NCBI GenBank assembly: GCA_033239005.1
Contig: BSQZ01000104.1
Span: forward strand, 367,501 to 431,500
Origin: Lamellibrachia satsuma
Taxonomy: Eukaryota; Annelida; Polychaeta; Sabellida; Siboglinidae
Length of the DNA stretch: 64,000 bases
Reading direction: 5' to 3'
A program made the translations under genes and the position numbers. How positions within the stretch are numbered: position 1 is the first letter of the stretch; each line of letters begins with the position of its first letter. The notes under the pieces were generated by a model that worked only from the letters and a program-made list of their open reading frames with translations, was not told the DNA's origin and searched no databases. This document shows, in pieces, positions 43,606 to 55,699 of this stretch.

Positions 43606-46520
43606 GGAATACACCTTTTAAGGTCATTGTGACATTGTCACAGGCAATTCATAGATTCTGTGATATTTGAGATTCATCACTGCTGGCTGCGGTTACTTTT
43701 TTGTTTTACTGAATCCTATGTATTTATTCTATGTCCTGCCTTAAACAGGTGAATAATATGTGTAAGCTATGTTGAAGCTTTTAGTGGATTGGTTTCCAGC
43801 ATGGAAGACAAGTAGCATGTGTCAAGACTCTGTCAATTTAAACCTGTCCTGACGAAGTTGGCCAAATTACACTATATTCTCAGCTCGGCGAACTGTGCAA
43901 TGCTAAGCCCAGCACCTATAAAAACTCAGCCGGACCCAACCCATTAACTACACAAAACGTGTGTTCGTAATAATACTGCCAGTTATATAAATACCAGCTT
44001 ATCAGTTGTAGCTGATTGTCAGGCATGGTGTTTATCTCTTTCTAGTTGATTGAAGTTGAGTCACAATGCTCTCTCTCATAAATTACCATTTTCGAAGTCT
44101 TCCTGGAGGTGACGTGAAAACAGAAATGGTCAGAAATACGAAGTAACAGAATCTGTTTTATGTAGGAAGAAATCAGACAAAGAAAAGTTACAGGAAATAA
44201 TAATAGTTTGGAAATAAACAATCATGAAATAATGCCAGGATTGCAGGTAAAGGTCAGAATAACAAAGTTATGTGTAACATCTTAAATTAAAGACATTCAG
44301 GGTTCTCCGATAGACATGACGGTCAGCTAGCTATCTGGGTACTTGTATGGGAAATGTCAACACGTATATATCAGAATGTTTTAAGCATAGCCAGTCCAGC
44401 CCATATATCTATTGTGGCTCTGGATATACAGTTGTGCATGACTATTGTAGAATTACACAGAAGGGGCCTGTCTGGCCATGACTACATGGTTGGTAGTTTA
44501 TTCAAATAGCTGTATAGCAAACTAGTTCTAAGTTGGTACCATATTTCACATACTAATTGCCTGTCAAGAAAGTTTTTGTATTTGTTCCAAATATTTCAAC
44601 TGACTCACTCTGTCTTCACTGGTGGACTGATGTTGTGACAGTCGTGTCATATGACCAGCATCATGTGACCCAAGCTTGAGGAGGTTTTGTTTCAAATAGT
44701 GATGTCAGTCTGTTAAAAAAACCGAGTGAGTCGTCAAAATATGAAATAATTGTAGAAGTTTCTTGAGAGGTAATTGCCATGTCAAATGTCATTATTCCAA
44801 GAAACTGGAATGTCATTCAAGTGTGCTGGGTACCAGCTTTTTGATGGTTCCAACTTCCTACCATCCTGACCTGGGTTTTTGTAACTTTTTGATAACACCG
44901 TAGAATTGTCTCGCTTCACACTGGCGAAGCACAAAGCTCCCATTCCTCAGCCAGAAAAAGTCTGGCTTGTTGTTTTCTGTGCTCTGGAATAACCAGATCT
45001 TCGCCAGCGTACTGCTTGCTCATAAGTGAAGGTCGGCATGTTTTGCTCTAGGGTTTCACTATCAGTGACAGTAAATTTATCTTTTTGTATCCCTCATTTT
45101 GTGTACTTGAAAATATACACCTAGATGCAAGGTGTGTGTTTGTGCATCTTCTGGGTAAAGTAGCAAGAATGACGAGTGTTTAAGATTGCAGGCAGAGGCC
45201 ATCAATAAGATCTATGTGAGTGCCCTTGAACGTGTTTCCAATGTATGCTGGGTGTCATTGCCAATTAACAAAAGTAAGTAAGAGAGCTTCTTCCGACTGT
45301 TGCACCATCTGAAGTCGTCACCATGTGCCCGTGGCAGAATGTGAGAGCAAGTGTTGGGTTGTTTCCCTACAGGGAGTGCGTCCCAGCAGTGAGGGGCCTA
45401 CAAATCTATACACTCCCTTGTCCGATTTACAATGCTACCTTTGCTTTCATGCAGCTATTTAGCAGGAAGATGTTTGCTAGAAAAAGCAGCAACTACTGTA
45501 CCAGCATTTGGTGGTGTGGCACACTAAGACAGGAAGTCTAAGGCACACAAACTAGTACTACGACACTGGGTACAGTTAGGCCATCTGACTGTGCACTCTG
45601 TAGAATGTGGTACATTGATCTGTAAAAATGTCCTCATCCTTCAAGCTGCAACCATCACATACAACACAGATGTACACATGCTGACATGATTGTAGCAGAA
45701 TATCATGTATTTGGCCCTCTTGCATCAGCACCCATATGAACTGGATTCAGAAAATTAAACGGTTTTTCTGGGAAAATGTTATGTAACACGCTAAGCAAAA
45801 CAGCAGCTTATCTTCAACAAGGAAACCAGTTTCATTTAGTGTCAAACAGCTACATTTTTTAATGTCCCCTAAATGCACAGTTAATTACATTACATTCTAA
45901 ACATACCACTAATGACATGACCTAAGCGAATCAAGGTCAATGCCCTGTTGGTCAGTACCCCCGCCCCTCCAGACAAAACACCATTAGTCAAAGGTTGAAT
46001 ATTAAGAACCACTGGCAGCATAGATTGATTGTTAGCAATAAAGGCTTGAAAAGTACAACACGTTAAAAATATGATTATGTAAATATTATTGGGCTAAATA
46101 TTAAAACTTATCAAAATCTTATAAGCATCCCAGTTGGAAATATCTTGAATGAAAAGTGGTCAAAAAGAAGTCTGCAGCATTGCAGACTAAGAGTGTACAG
46201 TGGTATGTTGTGGTCATTTAAACATACCCAGGGTCAATAGAGGATTGTATACACAATACAATTCGTACAAGTCACAAATGTACTGTCTTACCATCATTCG
46301 TGTTGTAGTACAAAAACCACCACTTGTAGTTACAACTTAGCAACCAGGGGGCACCTCTGGTTCTACATACTGGCCTGGTTCCAATTCGTTTTGTGACTTC
46401 ACTGAGCCTGATGTAAACAAGTGGTCACGTTTGTTAGTATACTATATATGTGTCCGTAATGGTAGCAGAAGTTGATTGTATCAACATTTAAAATTACTAC
46501 CTATAATGCTGTGTAATAAC
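43606..46520. other. Gene-free interval
   Basis: No exon recognised. CTGGCGAAG at 44925 and its complement CTTCGCCAG at 45000 bracket a short imperfect palindrome with GAAGCACAAAGC near one arm. Confidence 0.45.
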
Positions 46521-46527
46521 CTTGAGG

Positions 46528-46636
46528 CAACTTTGAGCTACAGTTATACAAGTTACAGCTTACAACTTTGAGCCACAGTTATACAAGTTACAGCTTACAA
46601 CTTTGAGCTACAGTTATACAAGTTACAGCTTACAAC
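46528..46636. repeat. 37-bp tandem repeat, 3 copies
   Basis: Unit CAACTTTGAGCTACAGTTAT followed by ACAAGTTACAGCTTA; one substitution in the middle copy. Confidence 0.95.
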
Positions 46637-47509
46637 AGTCCTACACTTTGTACAACTTTGTAGGTTTGAGTAATTGTCTTTTGTAGAGGTTATGATCTGT
46701 AAGTGGACCAATCAGAGATCATTTCCAGCATTCTCTGTCATTCAGTATTTAAGTCATGGTGCACCAGTGTTAGATTCTCTTACAAGGTGTCACTTTTTAG
46801 ATACTTGTGTTCTATCAAATTTGTCCCAACGCATAAAGCTATGGCTGTACAATTTTGCACGTGTTTGTTTTAAATACAAAACAACAACATTGCAATTACA
46901 GTTACCAAAGCTGAAAGAAACAACACATCTTGAGTTTAAATATAGCTTTGGCTTGTGCTGAAAGAACATTGCCAGTGGTTAATTATGCGATACTTTGTAC
47001 TCTGAAGTGGTGCCACAATTTAAGCGTAAACAGTTTAAAGTGTTGTAGTGCCAGTTAGCTCTAAACCCCTCGTGAAAAATAGTGGATTTCTGTAGAACGT
47101 GGAAGAGAACAACAACATGTTTGGGGGGCACTTGAGGGTTTTGGACGAGGGGATTTTTTTTTAAGACAGTTATATTTCTTTGTAACGCTCTGTGTTTCCA
47201 AGAAGATGTAGTTGACAACATAGTTGTTAATGGTTAAGGATGCAGTGCAACAAACCAACCTGGATGTAGATAGGTCATTAATCTTAAACAGCAGTGTAGA
47301 TGAGTTTTAGCATCACTGCACTATGGAGATTTGTTGTGAAGTTTTACTACTCATGTTGAAGGTTGACTTGCAATTGGTGCCATCTAAACGTTGCGCATTT
47401 ACTCAGATAGGTTTGATTTTTAAAGCAAAAGGTCAAACATCTGCCAGCCACTGGGTCACTAAATATGTTTTGAGAATGGTGCCACCCATAACCAAACTAA
47501 TGGAACATA
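46637..47509. other. Gene-free interval
   Basis: Open frames of 60-95 codons (for example 46674-46961) show no motif or coding signature. Confidence 0.45.
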
Positions 47510-47885
47510 TTAAAGTATCCACTACGACATACTAGCTCGTTTGTGCCACTTTTGTATGTAGTTTTTGTAAAATCATCAGACAGACTATTACATTTTTTTA
47601 TTCTGCATGCATAATTTATTGAAGTGAAAATGGAAACACTGAAAACTCATGAATTTCACCATTGGTGAAAATTCATAACTTTGTCACATGATCGGCGGGA
47701 GGATGGAAGTCACACCCCATGATCGGCCTTGACCCCCATAAAGTGTTTACTGTTTTGGATATCCACTATTTTGAGTCTTACCAGATCTAATGACTGAAGT
47801 CAATTCTTTTGATGATTTGAACAAACGTGCACTTTTTAATTAAACTGACTACGGATATTACTTAAACTATTCACACATTATGAGA
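47510..47885 (-). repeat. Dispersed repeat family R1, copy 3
   Basis: Matches copy 1 (358-665) over about 300 bases with substitutions and small indels, including TTTGTCACATGATC and ACCAGATCTAATGACT. Confidence 0.75.
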
Positions 47886-48654
47886 ATGCAGTTTTAGGTA
47901 ATATGCAACATTAGTAGTTTTTTGTGTGCTAAATATGAATCAAAACAACCATAAATTTCTATGCATAAAAATAATTGCATGAGTCCTTGCCTCAAGGGCA
48001 CTCTACTGACGCTGGTTGAAGTGGTGGTCATCCTTGGTGTAGCATTTGGAATTTTGCCAGATTTAGTCATCAGATTTATTTATTACCAGTTGACAATGAG
48101 GGAACTCCTACCAAGACTTTCAGTGTATAAACAAACCACAGCTGTGTAAGAATTGTTTATATTTGGACCCTCCCTGATTTGCATTGATTACAACTTTGTT
48201 ATCATTTCAGTGTAATTATTTAGGTATCTTTTTTGCTATACCATAAAAACGTAACATAGATCCTGTCAAGTTAATTTCCTGATTTTTTTTAGATTTATCA
48301 CCCTAGTAATATGGTATGAATTTTTATCAGTGTGAAAGAAGCTGTTAATTCATATAATTCAAGTTGCTCATAAGTGTCTAAGTGGACTGGGTGAGCACGA
48401 AGCCAGTCAGTGAGTCCCTGGCTCACCAGACAGACTCCCCATGTGATGTCTGTAGGGTGGACTTGTCATGACAGTCAGTGCTATAGATAGATAAGTTGGA
48501 ATGACACTAATGGCGTGATAAGATTTCATCACTATCTGTTGACTGACAACTCACTGCTTAGCTTACAGAGAATTATCCTATGTATCTAAATATAAGTTAC
48601 TAAATGCTGTCGTCTCTATATTTGTGTCTTGTTTTTTCTTGGAATATTTGTGGA

Positions 48655-49071
48655 AATACGCACTGTCACAGATATACAATATTTGTGACAATAAGCACTG
48701 TCATAAATACAAACTTTGTGATAATGAACACTAATAAATATAATCTTTCTAAAAGGTAGAGGTAACTTATAGTTATACTGCACAGTATCCAGTCAAAGAC
48801 TTTACACTCCAGCCCTGACAGACTTGTTCATTCTTCCATCATCAACCCGACTTTGTGACAATACATTCTCATACAATCTGTGTGACAATGCACACTGGCA
48901 TATAATCTTTGTAACAATGCACACTTTCATATAATTTTGTGACAATATACACTGGTATGCAATCTTTGTGAAAGTGCACACACTCATGCAATCTTTGTGA
49001 AAGTGCACACACTCATGCAGTCTTTATGACAATGCACACTGGCATACAGTATTTGTGGTAATACACACTGT
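48655..49071. repeat. ~30-bp degenerate minisatellite, left part
   Basis: Units of the type TTTGTGACAATGCACACTGT followed by CATACAATC, several diverged. The array resumes at 50755 after an inserted LINE. Confidence 0.85.
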
Positions 49072-50775
49072 CAATTTAACAAGATTTAACAAGATTTGCC
49101 ATCCAAGCCAAAGGCCCAGATGGCAAGTGGACAAGGAAGCCATTGGCTTATCGAGAGTCCAACAATGTTCACCTACTTATAACCCGCCCTCCTGAGATAT
49201 GTGTCAACCTTGTTTTTAAACATATTCACGCTGCTAGCAGTTAAACAATCTGTAGACAATATGTTCCATTCATTTATTGTCCTCTGTTAGAACGAGTGCT
49301 TCCTGATGTCCAATCTACATTGATCCTTTACTAATTTTACCTCATGTCCTCTAGTTCTGCTATCCTTCTTGAGTGAGAAAAACATATTTCTATCAATATT
49401 TTCATACCCATTCAATATCTTAAAAACTTCAATCTGATCTCATCTTAACCTCCTTGTCTCTAGAGTTGTTAAACCACATTCTTTCAGGCGTTCTTCATAA
49501 CTAAGGTCTCTAAGTTCTGGAATCATTTTAGTTGCTCTCCTTTGTATGCGTTCAAGCGTATCTATATCCTTCTTACGATATGGTCTCCATGCTTGTATAC
49601 AGTATTCTAAATGAGGTCAAACTATTGCTTTATAAAGAGGTATCATTAATTTTTTTTCCTTGTATGTTAAGTTTCTTCTAATCAATCCAAGAATTTGATT
49701 ACCCTTTGAAGCTGCAATACCACACTGCTCTGAAACTTTCATATCAGCGCTTATTGTAACTCCTAAGTCCTTTTCTTTTACAGTAGTACCCAGAACAGTA
49801 TATCCCATTTTATAGTTTACATTCAAGTTCCCATGTCCTGTATGTAGGCATTTACATTTCCCAAAATTGAACACCATCTGCCATTTCTCAGACCATATCA
49901 CTAATCTGTCTAGATCGTTTTGTAAATGTTGTTTATCACCATCAGTATTAACTTTTCTAAACAGTTTTGTGTCATCCGCAAATTTCAGTACGTTACTTGT
50001 TATACTGTCGTCCAAGTCATTGATATAAATTAAGAATAATATAGGTCCTAATACTGATCCTTGAGGTACCCCACTCAAAAAACCATTTTCCAATTTGAAA
50101 CTTCTCCATCTACTACAACTCGTTGTCTTCTGTCAGTCAGCCATTTTTCTATCCAGTCAGTTATGCTATCCCCGATACCATGGGCTTTTAATTTAAGTAG
50201 CAATCTTTGATGTGGCACTTTGTCAAAAGCTTTCTGAAAATCTAAGTAGATAATATCTACTGGCGATCCCACGTCTATCCACTTAGTGATTTCTTCCAAA
50301 AAACATAACATATTTGTTAAGCATGACCTCGCTTTAAGGCATCCATGTTGAGATGAATTTAATAATTTATGCTTAACAAGGAAGTCCACCATATGGTCTT
50401 TAATTAACCTTTCTAATAATTTACAAATCACTGACGTTAAACTCACTGGTCTGTAATTCTCTGACTTATTTCTCGAACCCTTTTTAAATAATGGTATGAT
50501 GTTTGCTTCTTTCCATTCAAACGGAACAACTCCCTCTTTTAATGACAAGTTGAATACTCTTGCAAGTGGTATACTGATTTGTTCTACTGTTTCCATTAGT
50601 AATTTTGGAGGAATCCCATCCACTCCCGGTGATTTGTTATCCTTCATTGCCTTTATTTTCTTAGCTACCAATTCTGGAGTTACAACTAACGGACCTAAAT
50701 AGTCAGATTTAGCCCCCTGAAATTTAGCATCAGCAACTAATTGTATAATCTCTGTGACAGCACACTCTGTTATAC
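49072..50775 (-). pseudogene. CR1-like LINE, longest copy D
   Basis: The minus strand from 50775 encodes AKKIKAMKDNKSPGVDGIPP, NYRPVSLTSVICKLLERLIK, YLDFQKAFDKVPHQRLLLKL, then after a frameshift near 50085 GVPQGSVLGPILFLIYINDL and LKFADDTKLF with the catalytic FADD, then the C-terminal region to about 49150. These are RT blocks 1-7 of a CR1-type element. A TGA replaces an Arg codon at about 49615. The endonuclease is absent (5' truncation). The 3' end is the TTAACAAGATTTAACAAGAT repeat. The copy is inserted within a minisatellite. Confidence 0.93.
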
Positions 50776-50870
50776 AATCTTTGTGACACTGCACACTGTC
50801 ATACAATTGTGACAATTCACAGTGTCATACAATCTTTGTGAAAGCATAACTTTGTCACAGAAATATACAG
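50755..50870. repeat. ~30-bp degenerate minisatellite, right part
   Basis: CTTTGTGACACTGCACACTG and CATACAATTGTGACAATTCA continue the array of 48655-49071 beyond the LINE. Confidence 0.8.
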
Positions 50871-53800
50871 CACATTCAGTGTGCCAGTTGCTGTGGTAAA
50901 TATATGATACCATAATTCCCCTGATCTTTGCCAACTACTGAATGTAGTTGTACCACTGCTCGAGCACAAAGCAGACCACTGAGACAAATGCGGAAGATGA
51001 GACAAGGCATGCGATCTTGTTGTGAACGGCTTGAAAGAACATCGCTCCACATGACCTGGTTACAAAAACTGGATAACGCAAGTTGAGATATGTCATTGTC
51101 AAGTTGTGAATACATGAATCATAGTTATGTAGATAAGGTGTCATTAGCCGTTCCCTCCCTACCCTGGAGATGTCTCGATAAAAGCAATGTCATGTTGACT
51201 TGCTTCCATCATAATGGCAGCTCGTTGGTTCAACTTTCTTCATATTCTGTGTTTCTTTTATTCTTTATCCGTTCTTCTTTCTGTCTGTCCAGTATACTTT
51301 CTTCTCCGTGGTCTGTTTTCCTTGCAATATTTCATTTACCAATGAAGAGTCCATGACAGGTTGTTCCATGTCCCTCTGTGGGTTTTTTTACTTCCCCTGG
51401 CAGGGACACCAAGTAGAAGGGACCAATGGCTTAGTGTATCATCTGAGAGACAGGCAAAGTGGGGTGAACAAAAGCGGGGCCGCATTAGTGGGGTCGCATT
51501 AGTGGGCCATTCTTGGAAATTTTAGCACTTAATAGTGTGACTCATGGTCTCGTGGCCCTGGAGTTGATCTCTCCGGTGCCTGCCATATCGAGGGTCTGAG
51601 ATGCTGAAAAGCTACAAATTGGCACTGAGATAAGCCAGACTCCGCACGCACAGCCGGTGAACTTGGTCCTCTTTTTGGGGTGCACTGTTGGGCCTGGTGA
51701 TTAGGAAATAGAATGGTTACAGCTTTTTGTGTGTGTGTGTGTTTTGTGATTGTGGTATGGGAAAAACTGTTTTACGTAACATGATATTGCAACGTGAATC
51801 TAGGGTATGTTGCATGGACTAGAGACCTTGGACTGGCAGCTGTGTTAATTGGTAGAATTCACCTGGTAAATAGTTTTTGTTTTAAATGCAGATTGAACTG
51901 GTAAAGTTTTGATGAAGTCACTTGTGAATACTAGTTATGTTATTGTAGTCGGTTCTACTTCTAAATTATCCTGGATTATATTAACAGGAAAGGTACTTTC
52001 AGCTGTCATGTTGAAGATTCTAGTTGGGTAATACTTTCTTGAAGCTTTTTCCTGTATTGAGACTTAAGTTATCAGTTCAGCATCATTGAAGGTGGTACGA
52101 AGCCAACTGATGGTCAGTTATGCTCACACTTAATACAGTCACAGTTAATACAATGTCATCTTCTCCCACCTCTGCATCTTCCTTTTGCAGTCTCCTGCAT
52201 TCAGACTCCCATTGTAAATACAACTTGAACTTTGCTTAATAGCATCACTTCAGACAGAGCAATTTGAATCTGTTAAGCAGCTGATTCATTGAAGGGATAC
52301 ATTTTTGTGTCAGAATAGGGAATCATTCCGTCCTAGCCAATATATCTGATTCTGCTAAATGCTTAATTCTGTATTCTGCGATACTGTTAAGCGCAGTCAA
52401 TGTATAACACATCTGCGATGTCTCATAACCATATTTGCAGCATAAAGAGGTCATGTTATGTTCTACACAAATCCAATCAAAAGTTTTCCCATCTGCCGTA
52501 AGTTTACCCGGTACAGTTTTTTTGGGAATAACGTTTCCCACAGGCACAGAGGTATGCTAAGTGTTTAATGGCAGGAAAAACTAGTACGGTTTCCTGCTAA
52601 TCTCAATCTTTGTCTGTCATCATAGCTGAACTTTCTATGTATAATAAGAAATTATATATAGTCGGTCCAGGTCAGTACACAGATGTACTATGTCAGTTGT
52701 AAGTTCTCAAGTAGTCAATCATTAGGTTAATTGGAAAAGGAAGATTAACAAGCCTTTTTCTCACAAGATTTGCAAGGAAACAAGTTAGGTTTACAGTTTG
52801 TCATTAAACAAATGTGCAATGCATTTGACGTAAAATGTTCTTTTTTTGTGCAATGCTTTTTAATAATTTCTTGTGCCATTGCTAGCATGTTTAGAATTCA
52901 TCAATGACACCGTGGGAAATTTTGTCAGTCAATTTGAAAAAACTGGAAGAACATGGAGCTTGATGGCTGACTAAGTACATGAACTGTGTGTATGTTAGAC
53001 TAGGCTGGTTATCTTATGAAGACACATCAACTAATAGTTATGCCACTGCTAGATATCTGATGTTTGCATTAGCACAAAAGTGTTATGTCCATGCGAAGGT
53101 TTTTCAGCAAAACACATTATAGACCACAATCACATAAATGGAGTTTGTGCTGCCGTCAAGTTGAGAATTTTTAAACATTTACACTGGCAGCCAGTGTTTA
53201 ATTGTGATCAGTATAATAGGTTGCTGGGAGACCACAGTCAATTAACCCACCAGGATCAGGGGACAACATGTTTGATCTTTAAACATGTGGTTCGCTGTGT
53301 ATAAATAGCACTGTATTGGCCCTAATTGGTTTGTTCATGTCTTGAGTTGTCTGTTTCATGATGAGGAATTAGAAGTCTAAGACTAAGAGATGAACTTATA
53401 TTTTGAAGTGACTGTTATAGATGTATGCATGCATGCGTGCACACACATGCACGCATGAAGGTTTAAATGCTTTGGCTAACACTAAAGCATTTATCTCGCC
53501 TTCAGATTTGATTAAATATTACCTGGACGTATACATATTGGCAGTCACCATAGCAAATGCAACAGTTTTACAATGGATCCCAATTTTTAAAGGGTTGTGG
53601 ATCCACATTCCACAATGCTTGGTGCAAACACTGATGTTGTCATTGACTAAATGAAAAGAATGGCTGATGGTAGTACAAGGCGCCAGTCGGCTTAGTACAC
53701 GACTTTGTTCTAGTGTGCCTGTTTGAAAAAAATGTGTAATAAAAAACTAATTGTTAGTTGGTGAAAGTGTTTGAAGAATGCTGCACTGGAGTTAATGTAA

Positions 53801-54280
53801 TATGTTAATGTATGCAGCATGTGACAGCGTGACTTAAATGTCACATTTGTGACACAGCGGAAAGGTGTGTTATCGGTATGCAGTAAGTGTTGGCTCACCT
53901 TGCTGGTCAGCCAATGAGAGGGGCCTTGCAGTCATCACCTGATGGCCATAGCACAAGACTCACATGGCAAGCAGGATGGTCTGCATTGTGTGCTAATGTG
54001 TCATGGGGGGAGTCTTCTGGTAGAACAATTTTTTTACAGTGAGCCGGAGAGACTGACTGGTGTTAGATTAGTTGCATGGTGTTAGATGTGTTTTGAAATG
54101 TCCCCCAAGTCTGGGGTGGGGGTTATTTAGAAGAACGGCAGTGCTCATTGGACAGCTGCTCACAGTTTCTACATCATCACATAATTAACTGTCACAGTAA
54201 TCGGTTGTCTGGGCTCGATCTTTTGACCTGGGACCATGAGGCATTGTTTAGAGATTCTCATTAGCCTAGAAGACGAGTTA
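50871..54280. other. Gene-free interval
   Basis: No exon can be supported. A frame at 53080-53304 contains LRIFKHLHWQPVFN, which faintly recalls the K-x-L-H-W-L-P-V block of LINEs, but its surroundings do not fit. A short (GT)n run lies at 51727. Confidence 0.45.
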
Positions 54281-54289
54281 TAAGACAGA

Positions 54290-54640
54290 CACTGTCTGAG
54301 TCGATGACAGGTTGCACTTTACCCTCCAGTGGTTCTACCCCTGACACCAGGTAGCAGGAAACTACTGCCTTTACTGTCTTATCCAAAAGACACGTTTTTC
54401 CAACTCCCATTCCATAAGCGAGTTAGCAAGTTGTTGTTTGTGTTGTTGATGTTGTTGTTGTTTGTGTTGTTGTTGGTGTTCGTGTTGTTGTTGTTGTTGT
54501 TGGTGTTGTTGTTGCTCTCCTTTTTATCCCTGGAGTTTAAAGGAAGGAGCCTGGTTGTTGAGCATCCTGTGGCTTGACCACAGTACCTCCTGGTCACTAG
54601 GCCAGCACAGAACCATTGCATCACCACACCATAGCCTTTT
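54290..54640 (-). repeat. tRNA-headed SINE with internal (GTT)n
   Basis: The minus strand from 54640 reads TGGTGATGCAATGG (box A-like), then GGTCAAGCC (box B-like). A (GTT)n microsatellite at 54432-54516 splits the body. The downstream part contains CTTTTGGATAAGACAGTAAA, close to the GGATGAGACATTAAACC-type motif of several metazoan SINE tails. Confidence 0.6.
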
Positions 54641-54734
54641 CAATCCTACCTACTCACACAAACTGTTAATTAACCATGTAGGAATATAAATAGACGTATT
54701 AGCTTAAAATTCCATCCATGGTTTAAGTAATGTG

Positions 54735-54925
54735 CACAGTGTTATTTTGCAAAATTTTGCGAAAGGTTCTAATTAAAGACAATTTAATAGTTTGTCCGAT
54801 GATTTCATCAAAATTGAATAACAATTTTATTTTGTTTTACAAATGAGCTTGCATGCCATAGTTGATACTAGAATGGTTAACTTTTTTGGAAGATGATTGG
54901 AAACAATTTAATTGAATCTTTAACT
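54735..54925 (+). repeat. Dispersed repeat family R1, copy 4
   Basis: ATTTAATAGTTTGTCCGATG, ATTTCATCAAAATTG and AATGAGCTTGC match copy 2 and, complemented, copies 1 and 3. Confidence 0.6.
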
Positions 54926-55267
54926 GAAACACAATAGACCTTGTCACTTAGATCTGTCAGACTGTCATCTACATTGTCACCTGATGTCAACCCACAGATA
55001 GGATCTTGATAGACACTGTTATCATGCAGGCAGGTGTGCCCCCCCCCACTCTGATTATAGTGTCAGTGATCAATCATGTCTGTAAGTTTGACCATTTTAA
55101 ACACCAACATACAGGACTGTGTATACTGCTTTTTCTCTCCAGTTTAAAATGAAGGCATTCTGCTGATATTTTGATTGCTATTATCTAGCCTAAGGCTGAT
55201 CCATAATGATCAGTTGAAAGTGTACACTTGTTAACAATAAATAGTAAAACTAAATAAGGTGTAACAG

Positions 55268-55375
55268 GATACTGAGTTGGTGAAGGGGCTTGTTGTGGGG
55301 GTTTTAAGGGGCTTGTTGTGGGGGTTTGAAGGGGCTTGTTGCGGGGTTTGAAGGGGCTTGTTGCGGGGTTGGGGG
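55268..55375. repeat. ~26-bp tandem repeat, 4 copies
   Basis: Unit GAAGGGGCTTGTTGTGGGGG TTTfollowing, with GTTGCGGGG variants toward the right. Confidence 0.85.
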
Positions 55376-55699
55376 AGATGCTGCAGACCGTGGGAGAGAT
55401 ACTACCAGTGCAGTGTGAGGTAATCTGTGTGGGAACATGATTGTTATGTGAATCACATGTGACAGGTCCATCAGCTGCAAGTAGTGCATGACGCCAGCTG
55501 TGGTAATTCGCATAGCCACATATAGGGTACTGCTGCTGAAGGGGGTAATTGCCCCCAACAACCAAAGTACATTCTATCTTTGGGTCAGGTCATGTATATA
55601 ACTCTCATCAGTCATATGTGTACACAATGTGGTGTCAGTATGTTCCTGTTAGCTTCCTGTTGTGCAATACTGTCTACTCAGGGTGACTCAGGCTGGGGG

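Noticed and set aside
53080..53304. LINE fragment based on LHWQPV
   Set aside because: Only one short block fits; the expected neighbouring blocks are missing.
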